This document shows positions 35,286 through 43,335 of a DNA stretch of 59,399 bases, one piece after another; position 1 is the first letter of the stretch, and each line of letters starts with the position of its first letter. The stretch spans positions 1 through 59,399 of the forward strand of contig NZ_CANLBS010000031.1 of assembly GCF_947488945.1 (NCBI RefSeq), in the 5' to 3' direction. The notes beneath the pieces were generated by a model. That model was not told where the DNA came from and ran no database searches. It was given only the letters and a program-made list of their open reading frames with translations. The translations under genes were made by a program, and so were the position numbers. Source of the DNA: an uncultured Streptomyces sp. (GTDB lineage: Bacteria > Actinomycetota > Actinomycetes > Streptomycetales > Streptomycetaceae).

Positions 35286-35783
35286 CCCGCGAGAAGGACC
35301 GGCGGGCGTGACCGGGCAGGGGGGCGGGACCGGCGGGCGTGACGGGCCAGGGGAAGCGGAGCGGGACCGACGAGTGACGTCGGGCCGCGCCCGTCCACCC
35401 GACGAACCGTCACTCCGGTGTCGCCGGAACCATCGGCCCCTCCCCCGCCCGAACCGCCCGGCCCCGCCCCGCCCGCTGCGCCCCGTAGCTTTCGGCCTCC
35501 TACGCCTGCCCTTCCCGCCGTCCCCCGCGCACCGAGCCAGCGTGCACACGGCGCACGCGCCGCGCGCGGGGGCAGGTGCGCGCCGGGGCGCACGCCCGGT
35601 GCCCGAGGCATCCCGGTGGCGGCGGCGCTTGCTCGGGCCCCGGAACGTGCTCCGCGCACGCCGGGCGTACGTCACGCGACCCGTGCGCCCGCTCCGACCG
35701 CCACGGGTGATGTGACCGTCACACCATTGACTCGTTTGCCGGAGTGACGGTTACCGCCCCACGGCTCAGGAAGGCTCCCTCCC
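35286..35783. other. 498-base intergenic region with a 13-base palindrome
   Basis: I find no gene I can support. The stretch is very C-rich on the plus strand. Near its end TGTGAC-C-GTCACA (35711-35723) is a perfect palindrome about 60 bases before the next start codon. It looks like a dimeric-repressor or CRP/FNR-type operator. A GGAAGG ribosome binding site precedes the ATG at 35784. Confidence 0.45.
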
Positions 35784-37820
35784 ATGCCGCTCTCCCCCGC
35801 CCGCTCCTCCGGTACCGGCGGACGCCTCGGCGTGCAGGAGGCCGAGGCAGCGCTCGTCGAGCACTACCCGCGCCTCGTCCGCCTGGCCCACCTCGTGCTG
35901 CCGCCGTCCCTCGGACGGCACCGCAGGGTGCTGGCCGCCCATGCGGCGGTGCAGCGCGCCCTGCCGGGGCCGCGCGCCGCCCCGAGGCCGCCTGCGGCCG
36001 TGCCCGCCCAGCGGTCCGGCGTCCCGTCGGACGCGTCCGGGCAGACCGGCGGCCCCGCCTCCGCGTACGCCTGGATGCGTCTGCGGGTGCTCCGTGCCGC
36101 GTTGGCGTACGAGCGCCGGCCGGGCTGGTGGCCGGAGCGGCTGCCGGCGCCGGCCGCCCTGCGGCCCGCCGTCCCCGTCGTCCGGGGCCTGCGGCTGTTC
36201 CCCCGGGCCGGCGGGGCCGACGAACTCGCGCTGGACCGCGCCCTGTCGGAAGTGCCCGCCGCGGTGCGGGCGGCGCTGGCGCTGCGGCTGCTGGAGAGCC
36301 TGGACGACGACGGGGCGCGGGCCCTGCTCGGCGAGGCGGGGGCCCGCGACCCGGCGGGAGCGGTGCGGGCGGCGGCGTCCGTCGGCGGTGCGGACCACGC
36401 GGCGGTCGCGGCGATGCTCCGCTCCCCCGAGTTCGACCCGTGTACGGTCCAGACGCGCCCGAGCGACCTGCTGCGGCGCCGGCACCGGATGCGGGCGGCC
36501 GCCGCTGCCGTGGCCCTGTGCGCGGTGGCCGGCGTCCTCGCGGTGTCGGCCGGGCGCGGCGAGGGGCCGTCGCCGTCCGGTACGGGCGTCGGCGCGTACA
36601 CCCCGCTCGCGGGCGTACCCGCCGAGGTGGCGGCGGCGCTGGACCCCGGGCGGCTGCTGCGGGCGCCCGCCGGACAGTGGGCGGACACCTCGCGCGTCGA
36701 CTTCACCGCCTGGGCGCCGCGCGGCGACCGTGCCGACGACCGGGAACTACTGGGCCGGGCGCTGCGGACGTGGGCGCGCAGGCCCGCCGGCGCAGCGGTG
36801 ACCACCACTCCGGGCGCGTCGACGGCCCCGCCGGTCCAGCCGCCGAGGCTGCTGTACGCGGGCGAGGTGGACGGGGCCGCGGTGGTGCTCTTCCACGACG
36901 GCGGGGTGCGGGTGGTGCGCTACGCCGAGCCGGCCGGGCGGCGCTCGGGCGCGGACTCCGCGGCGCTGGACTTCGCGCGGGTGGACGACGCCGACGTGAC
37001 GACGGCGGCGGCGCTGGTCGTCAGCCGCACCGGTGCGGCCGGGCGGTTCCTGCTGGCCCCGTGGATCGCGGAGTCGTCGACCCGCGACCTGCTGGCCCCG
37101 GACACGCCCGCGCGGCCGCTCGGGGTGGGGCCGGACGGGGTGACCGCGGCAGTGGGCAGGCCGGGTGCGGACGGCGGCTGCGACGCGTGGCCCGCGGTGC
37201 AGTTGCGCTCGTCCGGGGAGATCGTGGAGAAGCACGCGTTCCTCGTCACGGACCTCGGTGACCTGACGCCGGTGCACCTCACCCACACCCCGGCGCCCGG
37301 CGCCGGGCAGCCCGCCCGTCAGCCGCGCGAGGCGACCGGGACCGAGGCGCTGGCCGGCTGGTCCCGCACCGCCTGTTCGCTGCGGGCGCTGAGCGGTTCG
37401 GGGGTGCGGGCGGTCAACAACTGGGAGTTCGCCCGTCAGCGGCTGCCCGGCACCCCGGAGCCCGCCGCGTGGGTGTGCACCCGGGCGGACACCTGGCGGG
37501 GGCCGGGGCGGGTGCTGGTGCAGTTCGTCCGGCCCGGGGCCTCCGCGAAGTCCCCGGCGGCGGTGGTGGCGGACCGTCAGGACACCGCGCTGTGCAGCCG
37601 GTTCGGCCAGCACGTGCTGGCCGGGACGCACTGGCGGTCGCCGGCGGGCGACTGGTACGTGCTGGCGGCCGGCAGCCGTGCGGTGCGCCGGATCGACGCG
37701 TCCGGGGCGGTGACCGCGAGGGCGGAGGGGACGACGCTCGCCGTGCGGGCGCCGCAGGACGCGCGGGTGCGGCTGACGTCGCTGCTGCCCGACGGCTCCA
37801 CGCTGCCCGCGGTGGAGTGA
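35784..37820 (+). CDS. Membrane-anchored protein with sigma-factor-like N-terminus
   Basis: A 678-residue protein. Residues ~15-215 resemble a degenerate sigma-70-like or anti-sigma-associated region: EAEAALVEHYPRLVRLAHLVLP, and ALSEVPAAVRAALALRLLESL, which recalls sigma region 4. A single transmembrane helix (AAAAAVALCAVAGVLAVSAG) near residues 234-252 leads to an external domain of ~420 residues with several cysteines (C471, C529-type pairs) and no catalytic motif I recognise. The topology suggests a signalling protein with a cytoplasmic helical domain and an external sensor. A palindrome at 35711-35723 may regulate it. The function is unknown. Confidence 0.75.
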   Translation: MPLSPARSSGTGGRLGVQEAEAALVEHYPRLVRLAHLVLPPSLGRHRRVLAAHAAVQRALPGPRAAPRPPAAVPAQRSGVPSDASGQTGGPASAYAWMRLRVLRAALAYERRPGWWPERLPAPAALRPAVPVVRGLRLFPRAGGADELALDRALSEVPAAVRAALALRLLESLDDDGARALLGEAGARDPAGAVRAAASVGGADHAAVAAMLRSPEFDPCTVQTRPSDLLRRRHRMRAAAAAVALCAVAGVLAVSAGRGEGPSPSGTGVGAYTPLAGVPAEVAAALDPGRLLRAPAGQWADTSRVDFTAWAPRGDRADDRELLGRALRTWARRPAGAAVTTTPGASTAPPVQPPRLLYAGEVDGAAVVLFHDGGVRVVRYAEPAGRRSGADSAALDFARVDDADVTTAAALVVSRTGAAGRFLLAPWIAESSTRDLLAPDTPARPLGVGPDGVTAAVGRPGADGGCDAWPAVQLRSSGEIVEKHAFLVTDLGDLTPVHLTHTPAPGAGQPARQPREATGTEALAGWSRTACSLRALSGSGVRAVNNWEFARQRLPGTPEPAAWVCTRADTWRGPGRVLVQFVRPGASAKSPAAVVADRQDTALCSRFGQHVLAGTHWRSPAGDWYVLAAGSRAVRRIDASGAVTARAEGTTLAVRAPQDARVRLTSLLPDGSTLPAVE

Positions 37821-37826
37821 GCCCGG

Positions 37827-37852
37827 CCGGGGCGCGGCGGGCCGCGCCCCGG
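37827..37852. terminator. Bidirectional terminator
   Basis: CCGGGGCGCGGC (37827-37838) and GCCGCGCCCCGG (37841-37852) are perfectly complementary and lie between two convergent genes, 6 bases after one stop and 4 before the other. Confidence 0.75.
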
Positions 37853-37856
37853 TGGG

Positions 37857-38990
37857 TCAGCGCGGCCAGCCGCCCGTCTCCAGGAACGTCCCGATCGTCG
37901 CGGTGTGGGGTGCGATGTCGAGCCCTTGGCGGGCCAGCCAGTCGTCGGAGTAGTACTTGTCGAGGTAGCGGTCGCCCGGGTCGCAGAGGAGGCTGACGAC
38001 GCTGCCGGTGGTGCCGGTCGCCAGCATCTCGGCGACCAGGGTGAACGCGCTCCACAGCCCGGTGCCGGTGGAGCCGCCCGCCTTGCGTCCGATGGCGCGG
38101 TCCAGGGCGCGTACGGCCGCGACGGACGCGGCGTCGGGCACCTTCATCATCCGGTCGATGGCCCCCGGCACGAAGCTCGGCTCCATCCGGGGGCGGCCGA
38201 TGCCCTCGATGCGCGAGCCCCGGTCGCTGGTGGCCAGCGGGTCGTGCCGGGTCCAGCCGTCGAAGAAGCAGGAGTTCTCCGGGTCGGGTACGCAGATCCG
38301 GGTGTCGTACTGCATGTAGTGGACGTAGCGGGCGATGGTCGCCGACGTCCCGCCGGTACCGGCCGTCGCGACGATCCAGGCGGGCTCCGGGTAACGCTCC
38401 AGACGCAGTTGCTGGTAGATCGACTCGGCGATGTTGTTGTTGCCGCGCCAGTCCGTGGCCCGCTCGGCGTAGGTGAACTGGTCCATGAAGTGGCCGCCGG
38501 TCTCGGCGGCGAGCTCGGCTGACCGCTGGTACATGGTGCGCGGGTCGTCCACGAAGTGGCACGTGCCGCCGTGGAATTCGATCAGACGGCACTTCTCCGG
38601 GCTGGTGGTGCGCGGCATCACGGCGATGAACGGGACGCCGATGAGCTTGGCGAAGTACGCCTCCGAGACCGCGGTCGAACCGCTGGACGCCTCGATGACC
38701 GGCTTGTCCCGGTGGATCCAGCCGTTGCAGAGCCCGTAGAGGAACAGCGAGCGGGCCAGGCGGTGCTTGAGACTGCCCGTGGGATGGGTGGACTCGTCCT
38801 TGAGGTACAGGTCGATGCCCCATGCCTCCGGCAGCGGGAAGCGCAGCAGGTGCGTGTCGGCGGACCGGTTGGCGTCCGCCTGGACCTTGCGGACCGCCTC
38901 CTTGAGCCAGGCCCGGTGCCCGGGATCGCTGCGGTCGACGTCGACCGTCACCGCGGTCCCGCCGTCGCCTCCGTGCCCACTGGTGTCCAT
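37857..38990 (-). CDS. cds1: PLP-dependent cysteine synthase family protein, Cds1-like cysteine desulfhydrase
   Basis: A 377-residue fold-type II PLP enzyme. The PLP lysine lies in HPTGSLKHRLA near residue 75, EASSGSTAVSEAY provides the Asn-equivalent loop, and TAGTGGTSATI binds the phosphate. Length, the N-terminal HRAWLKEAVRKVQADANRSADTHLLRFPLP and the late CVPDPENSCFFDGW match the actinobacterial Cds1 group, which degrades L-cysteine to pyruvate, ammonia and sulfide. It is clearly distinct from the SbnA-like gene at 2848. The ATG at 38990 has GGAG about 8 bases upstream. It is a single gene with no sulfur genes nearby. Confidence 0.85.
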   Translation of the reverse strand: MDTSGHGGDGGTAVTVDVDRSDPGHRAWLKEAVRKVQADANRSADTHLLRFPLPEAWGIDLYLKDESTHPTGSLKHRLARSLFLYGLCNGWIHRDKPVIEASSGSTAVSEAYFAKLIGVPFIAVMPRTTSPEKCRLIEFHGGTCHFVDDPRTMYQRSAELAAETGGHFMDQFTYAERATDWRGNNNIAESIYQQLRLERYPEPAWIVATAGTGGTSATIARYVHYMQYDTRICVPDPENSCFFDGWTRHDPLATSDRGSRIEGIGRPRMEPSFVPGAIDRMMKVPDAASVAAVRALDRAIGRKAGGSTGTGLWSAFTLVAEMLATGTTGSVVSLLCDPGDRYLDKYYSDDWLARQGLDIAPHTATIGTFLETGGWPR

Positions 38991-39210
38991 CAGCCCGGCT
39001 CCTGTTCGTGCGCCCCATGGTTCCCGCCCAAGGTAGCCCCCCTACCTGGGCAAACGATGACTTGGACGATCTATGGGCCGGCCTTGGACACCGGAACGGG
39101 CGCGGCCGGGACGGTCCCGAGGGGATCGGCGCCGGGACGCGTTGTTGAAGCGGGGCGCGGATGGGCATGCTGCCGGGGGCAGCATTCGGTACGAAGGGGG
39201 CGGGGCCGCC

Positions 39211-39618
39211 ATGTCGGACGTCGGGTTCAGCGCGCGCGAGGCGGAGTACGAAGGGGTCGGCGGAGTGGCGCCGGGGGTCGAGTTCAGCGCACGCGGGGTG
39301 CGGATCGAGCGGTGGGCCCGCTCGCTCACCCGCGCCGGCCAAGTGGTCGTGAAGGACGGCCGGCTGGCGCTCCTGACGAGCAACGGCCGGGAGATCGACA
39401 GCGCGCCCGTGCACACGGTGAGCACCGGCAGACGGTGGTTCTTCTCCACCGCCGACTCGATCGTGGCGCGCGTCAACGGGGTGCGGTACCGGCTGACCAT
39501 GGGGCAGCGCGGACGCCGGCGCGACGGCGTCGCTCCGCTGCGCCACTTCCTGGAGGTGCTGCGCAGCGCCCGCGGGCTGCCGGAGCGGTCCGCCGCGGGC
39601 CCGGAGACCGCCCGGTGA
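39211..39618 (+). CDS. Hypothetical protein (135 residues)
   Basis: A small protein whose middle (GVRIERWARSLTRAGQVVVKDGRLALLTSNGREIDSAPV) alternates short beta strands and reads like a PH-like or bacterial PH-domain fold, followed by WFFSTADSIVARVNGVRYRL. There is no signal peptide or membrane helix. It is encoded divergently from the cds1-like gene across about 220 bases. The ATG at 39211 is chosen from protein composition, with weak GGGGGCGGGG upstream. The function is unknown. Confidence 0.65.
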   Translation: MSDVGFSAREAEYEGVGGVAPGVEFSARGVRIERWARSLTRAGQVVVKDGRLALLTSNGREIDSAPVHTVSTGRRWFFSTADSIVARVNGVRYRLTMGQRGRRRDGVAPLRHFLEVLRSARGLPERSAAGPETAR

Positions 39619-39878
39619 GGGAACGGACCACCGGGCCGCGCCCTCCCCCCGGTGCCCGCCGTCCGTGCACCGGGCGCCGCGCGCACACCGCGAGTTGCGG
39701 AGCGGTACCCCCTGAGTGACGCTGGACACACGTCACCCGAGGTTCACCGGCGGTCACTCAGCGATCATGACCGGTGCGCTCGGGGCGACGGACCAAGAGC
39801 AGACCCAGAACAGCAGCCAGCCACATGCTGGATCCGTTCCTCCGTCTTCTTCCGGACCTATTTCGGGGAGTCGCAGCC

Positions 39879-40397
39879 GTGATCAGCGAGCCAAGCAGGC
39901 ACTGCGCGGTGGAGCTCCAGGCCCTGCCGTCGCGGATCGGTCAGGTCCGCAGAATCCTCTCCGCCCAACTCCGCTACTGGCATCTCGACGCACTGATCGA
40001 CCATGCCGCCCTGGGCGTCACCGAGCTTCTGACCAATGTCCACCGGCACGCGGAGCCGGACAAGTCCTGCACCGTCGAGATCGAGCTGCTGCTCGACCGG
40101 CTGACGGTGTCCGTCCACGACCACGACCCGCGCCTGCCCACGGTCAACGAGGCGGAGTCGTTCGCCACCTCGGGCCGGGGCCTGGCGCTGATCGCGGCCG
40201 TCAGCGAGAGCTGGGGCGCCAGACCGATCAGCGACGCGGGCAAGGTCGTCTGGTTCACCCTGCCCGCCGCGTGCGGGACCTCGACGCTGCCACCGCTCGC
40301 GGTGTACGGGTCGATGACCGACGGGCCGTTCGGCGACCGGCACACCGGGGCGGCGATCGGCGCGGACTTCCCGTCGGGCAAGGCCGTCGTCGGCTGA
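39879..40397 (+). CDS. HATPase_c anti-sigma factor-type ATP-binding protein
   Basis: A 172-residue protein of the RsbW/SpoIIAB-like group with a histidine-kinase-type ATPase fold. The N box is ALGVTELLTNVHRHA near residues 45-59, and the glycine box is SGRGLALIAAVSESWG near 98-113. Such proteins bind and inhibit sigma factors or act as serine kinases on anti-anti-sigma factors in Streptomyces, which has dozens of them. No partner is adjacent. The GTG at 39879 is preceded by CGGGGAG 8 bases upstream, and an upstream in-frame ATG at 39774 would add 35 residues but lacks a good site. Confidence 0.82.
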   Translation: MISEPSRHCAVELQALPSRIGQVRRILSAQLRYWHLDALIDHAALGVTELLTNVHRHAEPDKSCTVEIELLLDRLTVSVHDHDPRLPTVNEAESFATSGRGLALIAAVSESWGARPISDAGKVVWFTLPAACGTSTLPPLAVYGSMTDGPFGDRHTGAAIGADFPSGKAVVG

Positions 40398-40403
40398 CGC
40401 GGT

Positions 40404-40447
40404 CCGCGGGCCGGACGCCGCCTTCAGGGTCGGCGTCCGGCCCGCGG
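40404..40447. terminator. Bidirectional terminator with 17-bp stem
   Basis: A perfect 17-base inverted repeat (40404-40420 and 40431-40447) with a ten-base loop lies between the convergent ATPase and ROK genes. Confidence 0.85.
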
Positions 40448-40462
40448 CGCTGTGCGCCGGCG

Positions 40463-41677
40463 TCAGGCGAGGGCGGCCAGCGGATCGTCGAGCACCGGCT
40501 GCCAGGCCAGTTCCGCCGCGCCCACCAGGCTGTTGTGGTCCAGGGTGCAGGGCAGGATCGGCACGCTGCCGCTGCGTCCCCAGAGGCTGCGGTCGGCGAC
40601 CACGGCGCGCAGCCGCTCCGGATCGGCGTCGAGCAGGTCCCGGTGGAGTCCGCCGAGGATGATCCGGTCCGGGTTGAGGATGTTGACCAGGCCGGCGAGC
40701 CCCAGCCCCAGCCGGTCGATGAGGGTCTCGGAGGCCCGGCGCACGCCCGCGTCCTCGTACTCGTTGCGCAGCAGCGCGCCCGCCTGCTTCAGCAGGGACT
40801 CCTCGGGGCCGGGTCGCCGCCCGGCGGTCACCAGGAAGGCCAGCGGGTCGGTCTCGACGTCGAGGCAGCCGCGTCCGCCGCAGTGGCAGGGGCGGCCCTC
40901 GGCGTTCACCGTCAGATGGCCGACTTCCAGCGCCAGGCCCGAACTCCCGCTGTGCAGACGGCCGTCGAGGACGAGTGCGCCGCCGACGCCCCGGTGTCCG
41001 GTGGCCACGCAGAGCAGGTGCTGGGCGCCCCGGCCCGCCCCGTGGCGGTGCTCGGCGAGCGCGGTGAGGTTGACGTCGTTGCCGGTGAACGCCGGTCCTT
41101 CGATGCCCGCGTCGCGGACGCAGGCGGCGAAGATGTCCCGGACGGGGGCGCCGGGCGGCCAGGCGATGTGCAGGGGGTTGAGCGCGGTGCCGTCCGGTTC
41201 GGCGACCGCCGACGGCACCGCGAGGCCGGCGCCGACGCACCGCAGGCCGGTCTCCCGGAGCAGGCGCGCACCCGCTTCGACGACTTCGCCGAGCACCTGC
41301 GCCGGGTCGGCCATCACCGTGACGCAGCTGGGAGCGGTGGCGACGATCCGGCCGCCCAGTCCGACCAGCGCCGCACGGTACCCGTCACCGTGGACCTGGG
41401 CGGCGAGGGCGACCGGGCCGCGCTCCTGCACGGAGAGGCGGTGCGAGGGGCGGCCTTGCGAACCGGCCGCGGAGCCGGGGCTGGAGTCGACCCGGATGAG
41501 GCCGAGCGCCTCCAGTTCGGCGGCGACGGCGCCCGCGGTCGCCCTCGTGACGCCGAGTTCGGACGTCAGCACGGCACGCGTGGGCGCGCGTCCCGTGTGC
41601 ACCAGTTCGAGGGCGGGGCCCAGCGCGCTGCGCCCTCTCTCCAGTTTCGTCCGGGCGGTGGTGACCTTGCCGTTCAT
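40463..41677 (-). CDS. ROK-family transcriptional repressor
   Basis: A 404-residue ROK regulator of the NagC/XylR type. The N-terminal winged helix is TRAVLTSELGVTRATAGAVAAELEALGLI near residues 33-61. The sugar-binding half has the ROK zinc motif CHCGGRGCLDVE near 245-256 and GGALVLDGRLHSGSSGLALEVGHL. It is divergent from an MFS transporter and most likely represses it, with a symmetric site at 41802-41822. The ATG at 41677 is the first Met that starts a family-like sequence. The inducing sugar is unknown. Confidence 0.9.
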   Translation of the reverse strand: MNGKVTTARTKLERGRSALGPALELVHTGRAPTRAVLTSELGVTRATAGAVAAELEALGLIRVDSSPGSAAGSQGRPSHRLSVQERGPVALAAQVHGDGYRAALVGLGGRIVATAPSCVTVMADPAQVLGEVVEAGARLLRETGLRCVGAGLAVPSAVAEPDGTALNPLHIAWPPGAPVRDIFAACVRDAGIEGPAFTGNDVNLTALAEHRHGAGRGAQHLLCVATGHRGVGGALVLDGRLHSGSSGLALEVGHLTVNAEGRPCHCGGRGCLDVETDPLAFLVTAGRRPGPEESLLKQAGALLRNEYEDAGVRRASETLIDRLGLGLAGLVNILNPDRIILGGLHRDLLDADPERLRAVVADRSLWGRSGSVPILPCTLDHNSLVGAAELAWQPVLDDPLAALA

Positions 41678-41786
41678 GGGGGCGAGTCTCCCATGATCCG
41701 GACGGCCCCAGCGCGGTCCGGTGCGCGGCGGGCACGTGCCGCGGGTCACGTGGGTGGGCGTCTTGCGCCTGCCGCGGTGGGGCCCC

Positions 41787-41822
41787 TATCCTCACTTTGT
41801 GCCGCAACTAAACAAATTGCGG
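41787..41822 (+). promoter_or_regulatory. MFS promoter and ROK-type operator over a leaderless start
   Basis: TATCCT at 41787-41792 is a -10, with TTGCGC at 41763-41768 as the -35 (18-base spacer). The transcript start then falls at the GTG (41799) of the MFS gene. CCGCAA-N9-TTGCGG (41802-41822) is a perfect inverted repeat that overlaps the first codons, a natural place for ROK repressor binding. Confidence 0.55.
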
Positions 41823-43025
41823 ACGGTTTCATCGGGGGGATCCGGCGCAGACACCGCATCGGCCTCCGCGATACGCCTCCGCGCCGCGCTGACCGCCTTC
41901 TTCGCTCTCGACGGTTTCCTCTTCGCCGGCTGGGTGGTGCGCATCCCGGCCATCAAGCACCAGACCGGAGCCTCGGCCTCCACCCTCGGCCTGGCCCTGC
42001 TCGGCGTCTCCGCCGGTGCGGTGATCACGATGGTGTTGACCGGACGGCTCTGCCGGCGCTACGGCAGCCACGCGGTCGTCGTGGTCTGCGGCGTCCTGCT
42101 GCCGTTGACCATCGCCCTTCCCGCGCAGACCCGTTCGGCGCTCTCGCTGGGGCTGGTGCTGCTGCTCTTCGGCGCCGCGTACGGCGGGATGAACGTCGCC
42201 GCCAACAGCGCCGCGGTCGAACTCGTCACCACGCTCCGGCGCCCGGTGATGCCCAGCTTCCACGCCGCGTTCAGCCTCGGCGGCATGGCGGGCGCCGGGC
42301 TCGGCGGGCTCGTCGCCTCCCGGCTCTCCCCCGGCACCCACCTGTTCGCCCTGGCGGCCGTCGGCCTCGCGGTGACCGCCGCCGTGGGCCCCCTGCTGCT
42401 CCGCCACGCGGCGGCCGCGATCGGGCCCGCCGCCCCGGAGCCCTCCGGCACCGCCCCGCAGCCGCGCCGTATCCCGCCGCACGTCCGGCGGATCGTGGTC
42501 CTCTTCGGCGTGATCGCGCTCTGCACGGCGTACGGCGAGGGGGCGCTGGCCGAGTGGGGTGCGCTGCACCTCTCGCAGGACCTGCACGCGGGCGCCGGCG
42601 TCGCGGCGGCCGGATACTCCGTCTTCGCCCTGGCCATGGCGATCGGCCGGCTCAGCGGCACCGCCCTGCTGGAACGGCTCGGCCAGACCCGCACCCTGGT
42701 GGCGGGCGGAGCGATCGCCTCGGCCGGGATGCTGCTCGGCGCCCTCGCGCCGACCGTCCCCCTGGCGCTGGCCGGGTTCGCCGTCACCGGCCTCGGCCTC
42801 GCCAACATCTTCCCGGTGGCCGTCGGTCGCGCGGGCGAGCTGGCCGGACCGGGCGGCGTCGCCGCCGCGTCGACGCTCGGCTACGGCGGGATGCTGCTGG
42901 GCCCGCCCGTCATCGGCTTCCTGGCCGACGGACTCACCCTGCCCCTCGCCCTGACCACCGTCACGTTGCTCGCGGCGGTCTCCGCCGTACTGGGCTGGGG
43001 CGCCCGGAACGCGGCGCACGGCTGA
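41799..43025 (+). CDS. MFS transporter
   Basis: A 408-residue major facilitator protein with 12 predicted helices, beginning with ALTAFFALDGFLFAGWVVRIP. Between helices 2 and 3 lies GRLCRRYGSH, the usual basic loop. The mid-protein stretch FGAAYGGMNVAANSAAVE is typical of the sugar/fucose-type MFS group, as I recall. Its pairing with a divergent ROK repressor supports sugar or small-molecule export or uptake, with an unknown substrate. The GTG at 41799 coincides with the predicted transcript start, and no ribosome binding site precedes it. Confidence 0.88.
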   Translation: MPQLNKLRTVSSGGSGADTASASAIRLRAALTAFFALDGFLFAGWVVRIPAIKHQTGASASTLGLALLGVSAGAVITMVLTGRLCRRYGSHAVVVVCGVLLPLTIALPAQTRSALSLGLVLLLFGAAYGGMNVAANSAAVELVTTLRRPVMPSFHAAFSLGGMAGAGLGGLVASRLSPGTHLFALAAVGLAVTAAVGPLLLRHAAAAIGPAAPEPSGTAPQPRRIPPHVRRIVVLFGVIALCTAYGEGALAEWGALHLSQDLHAGAGVAAAGYSVFALAMAIGRLSGTALLERLGQTRTLVAGGAIASAGMLLGALAPTVPLALAGFAVTGLGLANIFPVAVGRAGELAGPGGVAAASTLGYGGMLLGPPVIGFLADGLTLPLALTTVTLLAAVSAVLGWGARNAAHG

Positions 43026-43335
43026 TCGCCTCCGGCGGGACCGGCCGGCGGGACGGGGTGAGCCGGCCGCGGCGGGACGGGTAGAGTTCCGCGACGGTGA
43101 GGACCGGCCCGCCCGGGACCGACGACGCCCCCGGCCGGACGGCGGTCGCCGCACGGCGACGTCAACCGGCGGCCCGCCGGGCCCGTACGGTGCGCCGGCG
43201 CGGAGCCCGTATCCGTACGCCGCCTCCTCCCACCGACCCCACGGCCCGCCGCGCGCGGGCTCCCCGGACGGCCGCCGGCCGTCCCGCGCCCTTCCGCACG
43301 CCCTGGCGACGACAGGACGTGCCCGAGCACGACAG
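43026..43335. other. 310-base intergenic region
   Basis: No gene, repeat or clear promoter hexamers are visible. The stretch is GC-rich and mostly C/G on the plus strand. It presumably contains the promoter for the SulP transporter. Confidence 0.4.

Noticed and set aside
33912..35675. 587-residue minus-strand frame over the DeoR and SRPBCC genes
   Set aside because: It is a shadow. The plus frames have recognisable domains and starts.
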